Shown here piece by piece: positions 8,623 through 16,896 of a stretch of 64,000 nt of DNA. The stretch is from positions 41,636 through 105,635 of the forward strand of contig JAFSEP010000003.1 in NCBI GenBank assembly GCA_017435665.1. The letters are read 5' to 3'. The translations under genes and the position numbers were made by a program. Position 1 is the stretch's first letter; every line of letters begins with the position of its first letter. A model generated the notes under the pieces. It had not been told where the DNA came from. It did no database searches and worked only from the letters and a program-made list of their open reading frames with translations. Source of the stretch: Clostridia bacterium. GTDB taxonomy: Bacteria; Bacillota; Clostridia; Oscillospirales; Acutalibacteraceae.

Positions 8623-9969
8623 ATGAATGAATATATGACAAGAGTAATGGAAATTGTCAAAAAGAGGAATGAAGGCGAAACAGAATTCATCCAGTCTGTT
8701 GAAGAAGTTTTCAAATCACTTGAGGTTGTTATAGATGCTCATCCCGAATATGAAAAGGCAAGTCTTCTTGAAAGAATTGTGGAGCCTGAAAGAGTTATCC
8801 ACTTCAGAGTGCCCTGGATTGACGATGAGGGCAAGGTTCAGGTAAACAGAGGTTACAGAGTTCAGTTCAACAATGCAATCGGTCCCTATAAGGGTGGACT
8901 TCGTTTCCAGCATAACGTTTACCTCGGCATTATGAAATTCCTTGCTTTTGAGCAGACCTTCAAAAACAGCCTTACAGGTCTTCCCATCGGCGGTGCAAAG
9001 GGCGGCTCGGACTTTGATCCCACAGGCAAGAGCGATTTTGAAATTATGCGTTTCTGCCAGAGCTTTATGACAGAGCTTTACAGACACATCGGTGCTGATA
9101 TTGACGTTCCTGCAGGCGATATAGGTGTTGGTGCAAGAGAAATCGGTTTCCTTTACGGTCAGTATAAGAGAATTACAGGTCAGTACGAAAGCGGTGTTAT
9201 CACCGGTAAGGGCATAAGCTACGGCGGCTCCTTCGTAAGACCCGAGGCTACGGGCTATGGTGCAGTTTATTACGTAAACGAGGTTCTCAGACATTTCGGC
9301 GAAGAAATTGAAGGAAAGACCTTTGCAATTTCAGGCTACGGTAATGTTGCATGGGGTGTTGCCTCAAAGGTTGCTCAGCTTGGCGGTAAGGTTGTAACCC
9401 TCTCGGATATGACCGGCTACGTATATGATGAAGAAGGCGTTACAACTCAGGAAAAAATCGACTATATGCTTGAATTGAGAGCCAACACAAGCAGCACTAT
9501 CAAGGACTATGCCGACAAATTCGGCGTACCCTTCTTTCCCGGTGAAAAGCCCTGGGGCGTTAAGGTTGATATTGCTATGCCCTGTGCAACTCAGAATGAA
9601 GTAACAATGGAAGATGCAAAGAAAATCGTTGATGCAGGCATAAAGTTCTACGCTGAAGTTTCAAATATGTCAACAGACAACAAGGCTCTTGAATATCTCC
9701 AGAACAACTGTCTTGCGGTATGCCCCTCAAAGGCTGTAAATGCAGGCGGCGTTGCGGTTTCAGCTCTTGAAATGACTCAGGACTCAATCAGATACAGCTG
9801 GACAGCAGAAAAGGTTGACAAGAAGCTTCATCAGATTATGGTCAACATCTATAACGAGTCCGTAAGAGCTGCAGAGGCTTACGGCTTAGGCTATGACCTT
9901 GTGGCAGGCGCAAATATTGCAGGCTTTGAAAAGGTTGCCAACGCTATGATGGCTTACGGTATTGTATAA
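8623..9969 (+). CDS. gdhA: NADP-type glutamate dehydrogenase
   Basis: Hexameric Glu/Phe/Leu/Val dehydrogenase of 448 residues that interconverts 2-oxoglutarate plus ammonia and glutamate. The catalytic Lys segment LPIGGAKGGSDFDP is near residues 120-133, and the Rossmann nucleotide loop GYGNVAWG is in the middle of the chain. The frame is open from TTG 8608, but GGAGG at 8610-8614 is the ribosome site for ATG 8623. Length and motifs match the S50 I small-hexamer class, usually NADPH-linked and biosynthetic. It stands alone with its own promoter. Confidence 0.95.
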   Translation: MNEYMTRVMEIVKKRNEGETEFIQSVEEVFKSLEVVIDAHPEYEKASLLERIVEPERVIHFRVPWIDDEGKVQVNRGYRVQFNNAIGPYKGGLRFQHNVYLGIMKFLAFEQTFKNSLTGLPIGGAKGGSDFDPTGKSDFEIMRFCQSFMTELYRHIGADIDVPAGDIGVGAREIGFLYGQYKRITGQYESGVITGKGISYGGSFVRPEATGYGAVYYVNEVLRHFGEEIEGKTFAISGYGNVAWGVASKVAQLGGKVVTLSDMTGYVYDEEGVTTQEKIDYMLELRANTSSTIKDYADKFGVPFFPGEKPWGVKVDIAMPCATQNEVTMEDAKKIVDAGIKFYAEVSNMSTDNKALEYLQNNCLAVCPSKAVNAGGVAVSALEMTQDSIRYSWTAEKVDKKLHQIMVNIYNESVRAAEAYGLGYDLVAGANIAGFEKVANAMMAYGIV

Positions 9970-10119
9970 TTGCTTATTATAAACAAAGAAACATCGGCTA
10001 AAGTGCGTTGTTCTTGTCGGAGAAAATAGAATTCTTTTAAATTCAGCTAAGAACCAGCATCGCATTTGTAAGTACAAATGCACTTGGGCAGTAGCCCAAA
10101 CCCACAGAGCAACAGAAAA

Positions 10120-10152
10120 GAGAAGATTCGTATCATAACGAGTCTTCTCTTT
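10120..10152 (+). terminator. Terminator downstream of gdhA
   Basis: AGAGAAGATTCGT pairs with ACGAGTCTTCTCT (13 bp, one G-T pair) and is followed by TTCTTTTT. It is about 150 bp past gdhA, so it could also end a small RNA starting in the intervening region. Confidence 0.7.
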
Positions 10153-10160
10153 CTTTTTGT

Positions 10161-10366
10161 CTGATAAGTGATATGCTGACTAAAGTCAGCGTGATATTTT
10201 CGCTTTGCGAAAGTGATATGAAACCTAACGGGTTCGTGATATTCTATTCGCCATAAACTGTCCGCAGGACAATATCACTATGCGTAGCATAATATCACTG
10301 CGAAGCAATATAACTCGCCGTCAGGCGAATAGAGTTGCGTGATACTCCGTTAAGAGTATCACGCTA
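10161..10366. repeat. Mirrored linker-hairpin array, copy A
   Basis: GTGATAT linkers alternate with short hairpins (GCTGAC/GTCAGC, TTTCGC/GCGAAA, AACC/GGTT). Past the midpoint the linker appears in reverse complement, ATATCAC, between TGTCC/GGACA, TATGC/GCATA and TGC/GCA hairpins. The array ends with a GCGTGATACTC/GAGTATCACGC stem. The layout matches copies B and C although the primary sequence differs. Confidence 0.7.
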
Positions 10367-10399
10367 ACGCCGATGTTTCTTTGCTTTATATCTTGGTTT

Positions 10400-12838
10400 T
10401 TACATTTTATAATTCAGAATGTAGTTAAGCACGTTCTTTGCCGAACGTTCAAGCTCTGCCCTTGAAAGACCGCCGGGCTGGTCAAGAGTTTCAAGTGTTG
10501 TTCCGTCCGAATCGTAAACCTTCTTTGCTCTGTTCATATTACCGGGCATAAGCACGTCAACCTGTGCCTTGATTCTGTATGCGTTATCTCTTACAAAGGG
10601 GAACTCGGGCGAATATGACTTCTGCATCCACCAGTCAGTCATAAGCACATTCTTAAAGCCCCACTCTCCTCTGAGAATAGTTGTTGCAAGGTCATAGTTA
10701 TAGTGGCTCCATACACCGTTTATCTTATTATAGCTTGTCATAATTGTCTTGGGATTTGCTGTCTTGACAACCATTTCAAAGCCCTTGAGATATATTTCAC
10801 GCAGAGCTCTTTCAGATACTCTTGAGTCATTACGGTTTCTTCGCACCTCCTGATTGTTGCAGGCAAAGTGCTTGGGACATGCTGCTCCACCGAGAGACTG
10901 AGTTCCCTTAACTGTTGCAATAGCCATTTCACCGCTTACAACGGGATCCTCTGAGAAATATTCGAAGTTACGTCCACAGAGAGGATTTCTGTGAATGTTC
11001 ATACCGGGGCCAAGCAGTACATCTATCTTATGGTAACCCATTTCCTTTGCCACACCTGCGTAAACCGCTTCAACAAGCTTCTTATTCCACGTGCAGGCAA
11101 GTGTTGTTCCGCAGGGAACAAGAGAAGCAACCTTGTTTACTCTCAGACCGGAGGGGCCGTCGCAGGTAACAACGGGTCTGATGCCATAGGCATAAAGTGA
11201 CGGAAGAATACCGCCGAAGGTACCGCCGTTCTTAGGAGCTTCAGCGTAGGTGCTGTTCATAACACCGTGACCTCTTGTCAGACCCTCGAGTTCTTCACCT
11301 GTGAGCTGTGAAACAAACTCATCAAGGCTTACCTTGCCTTCCTTAACATCAGAAAGCTTATAGCCCATATTGCCCTTGAAGCCCATTGACTTAGGCTGAT
11401 TTCTGAGTATACGCTCCTTGAGACTGCGCTCACCGTCTCTGAGAAGCTCATATATCTGACCGATCTCACCGTTTTCTTCTTCATAAGCTCTCAGACGGAA
11501 GAAGGGCTCCTGAACACTGCAGGCCTCACTGAGCTGTTCAATCAGTTTTGTTGCTTCAATATTGATTGAGCCTGCAACTGTTTCTGTTCTTACGCTGTTT
11601 CCTGCGTAGAATATGTATTCGCCTGCTTCAAGAACGTAGGCTGACTTATATCCCGTTATACCGTATTCATCATATGAAGCAAAGTCATATTCAGAAACCG
11701 TGAAGGAAAGCTTCTGGCTCTTTCCGGGTCTGAGAAGCTTTGTTTTTTCAAATTTCACAAGACTTCTTGCCGCTTTGCCCAGCTTGCCCTGAGGGGCTTT
11801 TACATAAAGCTGAACAACCTCTTTGCCGTCAACATCACCTGTATTTGTAACGTTTACCTCCACTTTGATTTTGCCGTTCTTCATTGTTTCAAACTTCACA
11901 ACCTCAGTATCAAAGGTTGTATATGAAAGACCGAAGCCGAAGGGATAGAGCACCTTTTCCTTTGCAAAGGTTTCAAAATATCTGTATCCGACATAAATAT
12001 CCTCGGAATAGTTATTGAAATCCTTGCCACCGAAATCCTGTGCAGAGGGATAGTCAACATAATTTCTTGCGATTGTATCAGTCATCTTACCGCTGGGATT
12101 AACGTTACCGCAAAGAATATCGGCAACTGCATTACCGCTTTCCTGTCCGCCCTGACCTGCAAAGATAACACCCTTGATTTTGTCAGCGTAGATTTCAGTC
12201 CAAGCCATATCAATAAGGTTACCGCAATCCATAACAACGATAACGTTATCGAACTTTGAGCAGATAAGCTGAAGGTTTTTTTCTTCCGTTTCAGTAAGAT
12301 AGTAGCTGCCCTCAATGAGCTTGTTTTCTCTGTCCTCACCTGCAGCTCTACCGATTACAACAACAGCCTTGTTGCATTCATTTGCTGCAAGGATAACCTG
12401 TTCACTTTTAAGAGGCATCTCCTCGTAGCACATAGGCCAGTTGCCCCAGAAGCCTTCATCGGGCACGTTTTTCTCCTGCTGACACCAGGCTTCATAATAT
12501 GCGGCAAGGTTTTCGTGAATATTTATGTTGCAGTTTCTCATACCGTCAATAAGATTGATCTTATAAGGAGCATTTACGTCACCGCCGCTGCCGTAGCCAA
12601 CGCAGAAATAGTTATACTGACATCTGCCGAAAACTGCAACCTTATCTGTCTTTGTGAAAGGTAAAACACCGTCATTCTTGAGAAGCACACAGCCCTCTGC
12701 GGCAGCTTCTCTTATCAGCTTGTCCATTCCTTCGTTTTCAAAGCCTGCACCGTAGCCGGTTCCTGTTTCCTGACTCAGTCCTGCAGGGTCAAATATTGCA
12801 AGAACCTTATTTACGGTTTTTGAAACTATTTTGTTCAT
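10400..12838 (-). CDS. GH3 beta-glycosidase, circularly permuted domain order
   Basis: Hydrolyses beta-linked glucosides or xylosides, 812 residues, no signal peptide, so cytoplasmic. The usual C-terminal GH3 domain comes first (EGCVLLKNDGVLPF near residues 49-62), then a fibronectin-like domain (VVQLYVKAPQGK near 343-354). The catalytic (beta/alpha)8 domain is last, with KHFACNNQE and MTSYNKINGVWSHYN, and the probable nucleophile Asp in LMTDWW near residue 747. This permuted order is known in beta-glucosidases of Ruminococcus and Butyrivibrio. ATG follows ACGGAGGAAAAGAT. Exact substrate cannot be read from sequence. Confidence 0.93.
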   Translation of the reverse strand: MNKIVSKTVNKVLAIFDPAGLSQETGTGYGAGFENEGMDKLIREAAAEGCVLLKNDGVLPFTKTDKVAVFGRCQYNYFCVGYGSGGDVNAPYKINLIDGMRNCNINIHENLAAYYEAWCQQEKNVPDEGFWGNWPMCYEEMPLKSEQVILAANECNKAVVVIGRAAGEDRENKLIEGSYYLTETEEKNLQLICSKFDNVIVVMDCGNLIDMAWTEIYADKIKGVIFAGQGGQESGNAVADILCGNVNPSGKMTDTIARNYVDYPSAQDFGGKDFNNYSEDIYVGYRYFETFAKEKVLYPFGFGLSYTTFDTEVVKFETMKNGKIKVEVNVTNTGDVDGKEVVQLYVKAPQGKLGKAARSLVKFEKTKLLRPGKSQKLSFTVSEYDFASYDEYGITGYKSAYVLEAGEYIFYAGNSVRTETVAGSINIEATKLIEQLSEACSVQEPFFRLRAYEEENGEIGQIYELLRDGERSLKERILRNQPKSMGFKGNMGYKLSDVKEGKVSLDEFVSQLTGEELEGLTRGHGVMNSTYAEAPKNGGTFGGILPSLYAYGIRPVVTCDGPSGLRVNKVASLVPCGTTLACTWNKKLVEAVYAGVAKEMGYHKIDVLLGPGMNIHRNPLCGRNFEYFSEDPVVSGEMAIATVKGTQSLGGAACPKHFACNNQEVRRNRNDSRVSERALREIYLKGFEMVVKTANPKTIMTSYNKINGVWSHYNYDLATTILRGEWGFKNVLMTDWWMQKSYSPEFPFVRDNAYRIKAQVDVLMPGNMNRAKKVYDSDGTTLETLDQPGGLSRAELERSAKNVLNYILNYKM

Positions 12839-12920
12839 ATCTTTTCCTCCGTATATTCATTTTTATACATTTTACATTATACTTTATCAAAAGCAAAAAA
12901 TCAATACTTCGGGACAGAAC

Positions 12921-12948
12921 AAAACCCCCTGCTTTCACAGAGGGTTTT
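12921..12948 (-). terminator. Terminator of the 31-residue peptide gene
   Basis: AAAACCC...GGGTTTT stem-loop lies about 20 bp past the small gene on the minus strand and ends in a T run in that direction. Confidence 0.7.
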
Positions 12949-12967
12949 ATTTAAACTTTAAAATCAA

Positions 12968-13063
12968 TTATGCTTCTGCACCGCCGAAAATCATAGCAAA
13001 GATTTCCTTGATGTTAGCGATAACCTGCTTGATTACATCAAATACCTGCTGTACTGCTTCCAT
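12968..13063 (-). CDS. 31-residue amphipathic peptide
   Basis: A complete small gene encoding MEAVQQVFDVIKQVIANIKE followed by IFAMIFGGAEA. Hydrophobic V, I, F and M residues fall at helix-compatible intervals, giving an amphipathic, membrane-seeking helix. AAAGGAG lies 9 bases before the ATG. A promoter (13097-13124) and a terminator (12921-12948) make it an independent transcription unit. No leader processing site or cysteine is present. It resembles the hydrophobic C-terminal tails of the exported proteins at 47001 and 58753. Function unknown; type I toxin-like, PSM-like or membrane-anchoring roles are possible. Confidence 0.72.
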   Translation of the reverse strand: MEAVQQVFDVIKQVIANIKEIFAMIFGGAEA

Positions 13064-13096
13064 GATTCTGAGCTCCTTTCACAATATGTTAAGGTA

Positions 13097-13124
13097 ATTA
13101 TAACATAAGTTGCGATTAAGTCAA
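13097..13124 (-). promoter_or_regulatory. Promoter of the 31-residue peptide gene
   Basis: On the minus strand TTGACT (13124-13119) and TATAAT (13102-13097) have a 16-base spacer, ending 33 bp before the peptide ATG. Confidence 0.7.
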
Positions 13125-13153
13125 CATCTAATTAAAATTTTTAATATTTATTT

Positions 13154-15907
13154 TTAATTCGTTAACTTTTTAACGGACACTTTTGTCCCGTTTTGCCGTC
13201 CTTTAAGTAAAACTTCTATTTCACCGTCAAATCTCTTCACAAAATTCACTTTTTCGCCGTTAACGTAAACCTCATAATCGTTCTTTTCATCAAGACAGAT
13301 TATCATATAGCTTACATCCTCGGTTTCCTTTGTCACGGTTATTTCCGCTTCGGTATTGTCGGCGGAGATAAAGCTCTCATCAATACTTACATCAAAGCCC
13401 GTTGTAACAGTACCGGGATTATAATAGGTCATTGCCCACATATTTATGGGAGTCGAAAGTCCGCCGAAATTATGGAACCAGCCTCCCCTGCCCGTGACAA
13501 CGCTGACCATTTCAAAGGTATAATAGTTATGTTCAACTTCTCTTTTCCATATATCCAGAGCCATACGTGCTATTTCATAGGCAAAATCGTTTTCCCCTAT
13601 GTCGAGCATAGTCTTATAAAGGAACCATTGGTGGGAGAACCATATGTTGCCGTTCCAATAGCCGTTTACCTTGAAATAGGATGCTGAAACGTCAACTGCG
13701 CTGATACCGTAGTGACTAAGCATATGCTCCTTGCTTTTAAGATGAGACAGTATTCTCTCCTTCTGCTTTTCGTTGCACACGTTGGCGATAATGGGATAAA
13801 TACCGTCAAGACCCTTATTGAGATTTTCCCCCTGAGGGTTAGTATATTTACCCACGGGGTTATAATCCTTATCGTGGAGAACATAGCTGAAATATCCGCT
13901 TTCTTCATCCCATGAATAGGTATTGAGAGCCTCTGTCAGCCTTGCAATATCGTTGTTATATGTAATAATGTCCTCATTCCTGCCGATTTTTACGGCGGCA
14001 AGCTTCATAATTTTCGCACAGCGTATTGCCTGAGCCGAGGTTATAACGGGCGCAGATGTATCACGGATATTATCCTTCATCATAGCAACCTGAGCAGGAT
14101 AGTCATCCATACCCGATGATGAATAGAAATAATCATAGGTTGTGAGAAGTCCGCTTCTGAGCTTTGCCGTTGTGGAGCCTCTTATTTTGCCGAGATAGAA
14201 GTCATAATATAGCTTCAATCTGTCATAGAATTCCTCAGCAAGCTCTTTGCCACCCTGCTTATTCATCATCTCAAAGAAGATATAAAACTGAACGGGTACG
14301 GGTGAGCCGTGATGAACGAATGCATAATCCTTATTGCTTTCGTCGCTCAGATATGTATCAAGTATAAATCTGCTAAGCTCAGGGGCATACCCCGTAAAGC
14401 CCAGACCGATGAAGCCCGAATCCCATGTATAAAGGCAGTCCCATCTCTTTCCGGGGGTATGGTGAATAATGTATCTGCCGTGCTTATATATGGGATAAAC
14501 CACATTTGTAAGCACTGCTGACCTTAACAATTCATTACTCAGCTCATATTTTTCACCACGGGAATTAAAGCTGAATTTCTTATATTCGCTGAGCTTTTTC
14601 TGATATATTGCTTCGTATTCTTCGGGTGCTTTATACTCTGTTTCTCCCTTTGAAATAACGGAATAAACAACCTCTGTTTCACCCGGATTTACGAATACGG
14701 TATGCACTATGGCATTATGGAAGAAGCCGTTGTCGCTGTGCTTATCCCTGAATGAGTTTGTAAAGCTTTCCGTCAGGTCGTCAAAGGTTTCGTCGCTATT
14801 GGAAAGACGTGCGCTCATGCAGTCCTCAAGACAGCCTGTGTCTATTGCTCTGTATCGGGTGTTATCGTCAAAGGTTCTCAGTATATATTCACCCTCGGCA
14901 TCCTCATATTTCAGCGCAGACCTGTAACCGATACTGCACTTTTCTGTTTTTATTTCGGGTTTGAAGCTGTGAAGCCTGATTTCTGTGCTGACCCTATGTG
15001 CATCATCCTTTTCGGTAATTGCAATAAAGTCAATTTCCACTCCACCCGTTCCTTCAGCTGCAAAATCCAGCTTTTCGGGAACATTATCAAGAGGAATATA
15101 AACATAAGAGGGTTCGTCTGCCTTTGGGAAAACAATACTTGTTTCACCGTTAAGTGTGAATGCTGAATCCTTTTCGCTGTTGATATAGGTCACACCGACC
15201 TGCATACCCTGAACGTATTTGATGTCACTTGTTCTGTATCTGATGACCATTACGGGTGACTCAAAGCTTTCATTGTAGTCAACCTTGTAGCAGACCCTGT
15301 CACCTGCTTCTCCTCCGAAGGGAGCAAGATATCTGTGGGGCATATGCCACTTCTCTGCTCTGTCACCGAGACCCTTACCCATATAGAAACGGTTATCCGT
15401 AAACTCGCCCTTTTTACGGGCATCGGCGTTCTGCTGATCCCAGGGTCTTGTTATGGCATAATCATAGCTTTCGTAGTCAGTTGCCTTTATGAAAAGGCAC
15501 TTTTCGGGAAGGGTAAGGTCAACATATCGGTCAAGCCTGTATTCTATTGATGAGAAATAATTGACAAGACAGTTCTGTATAAGCGGAGTATTGTTGAAAA
15601 GCTCTGTTCTGACAAGGGTTGACTCGTCGTCGAGCTTTACATATGTGACTATTGAGTATGCGTCTTCCTTTCCTTCAAGGTCAAACCTGTAAGAAAATAA
15701 GGTGTAATCCTCATTACACTGCCACGCTCTGCAGCCGCAGGGCACAGTTGTGTTGGGAACACGCATACCCGAACCGAATATTGCAGGAGCTGTTGTGAAA
15801 TCGAAGCGTATACCCTCGGTCATTTCCTCGTCCACAACTCTTGAAATGCCCATATACTTTTTTCCGTAAGGTCCCCATAAGGGGAATACACCGTCAAGCT
15901 TTTTCAT
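13154..15907 (-). CDS. GH63-like (alpha/alpha)6-barrel glycoside hydrolase
   Basis: A 917-residue cytoplasmic glycosidase without signal peptide. The N-terminal half (residues 1-440) is beta-rich, like the sugar-binding domains that precede clan GH-G barrels. The C-terminal half is a six-hairpin barrel carrying LYTWDSGFIG near 487 and a YWNGNIWFSHQW segment, equivalents of the WDxxF and YWRGPIW motifs in GH63/GH37-type enzymes. A short beta domain ends the chain. ATG is preceded by AGAGGATAAGCAAT. It lies between the 31-residue peptide gene and a pseudokinase. Activity on an alpha-glucoside or mannosyl substrate is an inference. Confidence 0.75.
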   Translation of the reverse strand: MKKLDGVFPLWGPYGKKYMGISRVVDEEMTEGIRFDFTTAPAIFGSGMRVPNTTVPCGCRAWQCNEDYTLFSYRFDLEGKEDAYSIVTYVKLDDESTLVRTELFNNTPLIQNCLVNYFSSIEYRLDRYVDLTLPEKCLFIKATDYESYDYAITRPWDQQNADARKKGEFTDNRFYMGKGLGDRAEKWHMPHRYLAPFGGEAGDRVCYKVDYNESFESPVMVIRYRTSDIKYVQGMQVGVTYINSEKDSAFTLNGETSIVFPKADEPSYVYIPLDNVPEKLDFAAEGTGGVEIDFIAITEKDDAHRVSTEIRLHSFKPEIKTEKCSIGYRSALKYEDAEGEYILRTFDDNTRYRAIDTGCLEDCMSARLSNSDETFDDLTESFTNSFRDKHSDNGFFHNAIVHTVFVNPGETEVVYSVISKGETEYKAPEEYEAIYQKKLSEYKKFSFNSRGEKYELSNELLRSAVLTNVVYPIYKHGRYIIHHTPGKRWDCLYTWDSGFIGLGFTGYAPELSRFILDTYLSDESNKDYAFVHHGSPVPVQFYIFFEMMNKQGGKELAEEFYDRLKLYYDFYLGKIRGSTTAKLRSGLLTTYDYFYSSSGMDDYPAQVAMMKDNIRDTSAPVITSAQAIRCAKIMKLAAVKIGRNEDIITYNNDIARLTEALNTYSWDEESGYFSYVLHDKDYNPVGKYTNPQGENLNKGLDGIYPIIANVCNEKQKERILSHLKSKEHMLSHYGISAVDVSASYFKVNGYWNGNIWFSHQWFLYKTMLDIGENDFAYEIARMALDIWKREVEHNYYTFEMVSVVTGRGGWFHNFGGLSTPINMWAMTYYNPGTVTTGFDVSIDESFISADNTEAEITVTKETEDVSYMIICLDEKNDYEVYVNGEKVNFVKRFDGEIEVLLKGRQNGTKVSVKKLTN

Positions 15908-15931
15908 ATTGCTTATCCTCTGTTTTCCGAT

Positions 15932-16846
15932 TTATTGTCCTTTTACCTGTTCTGCAAGCTTGTTGTAAACCTCTTCAAGGTCCTGTCTCATCATATAAGG
16001 TGTGGCATATCTCTTTTTCGGATCAAATGATATGCTCTTGAGAATAATATCATTGAGCCTTCCGCCGTTGTAAGCAGGTGCGGGAATTTTTGCTCCCGAA
16101 AGCCTGTGCCTTACTGCGCCCTCAAAGCCCTTTTCCTTTTCAAAGGGAAGCATACCGTCATTGAGGAGTGTGTAAAGTATCAGACCGAGTGAATACGTAT
16201 CCGTGTTATAGCTGATATACTTTGAAAAATCAAGCTCAGGTGCATAGAAAGCCATCTGCTTACAGTCATTCTTATCAAGAACACGTCTGAGCTCGGTTGC
16301 ATCCGTATCTATTCCGTCAATTCTGAATCTGTCCTTACCGTCAAAGTAAATGCAATCGGGAGTCAGATTAAGGTGCTTATAATCGAGCTTTTTAAGCTGC
16401 TCAAGACCTCTGCAAACGTCCATACCCATTTTAACTGCCGCACCGACGGTAAGTCCGTTTTCCTTGATATATTCCTTGAGAGGCTGGATATAATCATATC
16501 TTGCCACAAGGAGATAAGCGGTATCGTCGCTGTTTGAAATATCGTAAAGCTCACGGAGATTTACGATTCCCGGCTTTGAACAGAAGCCTCTGAGAAAATT
16601 GAAATCCTGCTTCTGCTTCTTGACAAGAGAGCTTACGTATCTTCTGTAAGCCTCCTCCCCCATTTCTGCTTTTTTCTTTTCGGCATCAGCATTATTTCCG
16701 GGTATCCATATTGCTCTTACGGCAGAATACTTGGTAACGTCACCCGAAGTTTTTTCCGCCATATAAAGCTTCTCGTTTTCACTTTCAGATATTGTGTAAC
16801 TGAGAGTCCAGTCAGGCAGTATTCTCTGTATATCCCTTTCGTTCAT
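15932..16846 (-). CDS. Ser/Thr kinase-fold protein, probable pseudokinase
   Basis: 304 residues with a recognisable eukaryotic-type kinase C-lobe: YAPEL (APE motif), DTYSLGLILYTLLNDG (helix F) and DPKKRYAT (helix I). Catalytic positions are altered: the HRDxKPxN loop reads HLNLTPDC, so the catalytic Asp, Lys and Asn are lost; the DFG site reads DGI; the VAIK Lys is Arg (SAVR); and no Gly-rich loop is visible. There is no transmembrane segment. ATG 16846 follows GAGGAGAAGATT; an upstream in-frame start at 16891 lacks an RBS. It sits 50 bp downstream of sigG and may be co-expressed with it. Scaffold or ligand-sensing roles are plausible. Confidence 0.8.
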   Translation of the reverse strand: MNERDIQRILPDWTLSYTISESENEKLYMAEKTSGDVTKYSAVRAIWIPGNNADAEKKKAEMGEEAYRRYVSSLVKKQKQDFNFLRGFCSKPGIVNLRELYDISNSDDTAYLLVARYDYIQPLKEYIKENGLTVGAAVKMGMDVCRGLEQLKKLDYKHLNLTPDCIYFDGKDRFRIDGIDTDATELRRVLDKNDCKQMAFYAPELDFSKYISYNTDTYSLGLILYTLLNDGMLPFEKEKGFEGAVRHRLSGAKIPAPAYNGGRLNDIILKSISFDPKKRYATPYMMRQDLEEVYNKLAEQVKGQ

Positions 16847-16896
16847 AATCTTCTCCTCACAATGTTTTATTTCCCGATTATTATATACCATTTTCC

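Larger units (their letters stand above)
9984..10383. mobile_element. 400-bp module bounded by 15-bp inverted repeats
   Basis: CAAAGAAACATCGGC at 9984-9998 is repeated exactly in inverse at 10369-10383, with weaker similarity beyond each end. Inside are hairpins (GCATTTGT/ACAAATGC near 10062-10081 and TTGGGC/GCCCAA near 10084-10099), a terminator at 10120-10150 and the linker-hairpin array at 10161-10366. No protein is encoded. It could be a MITE-like element or a structured RNA gene plus terminator. Confidence 0.45.

Noticed and set aside
8716-9294. 192-codon ORF antisense to gdhA
   Set aside because: Shadow of a strongly conserved enzyme gene, no RBS and no recognisable product.
9999-10155. 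Known ncRNA such as 6S RNA or tmRNA after gdhA
   Set aside because: Several hairpins and a terminator are present, but I could not match the conserved core of any known RNA; recorded only as part of the inverted-repeat module.
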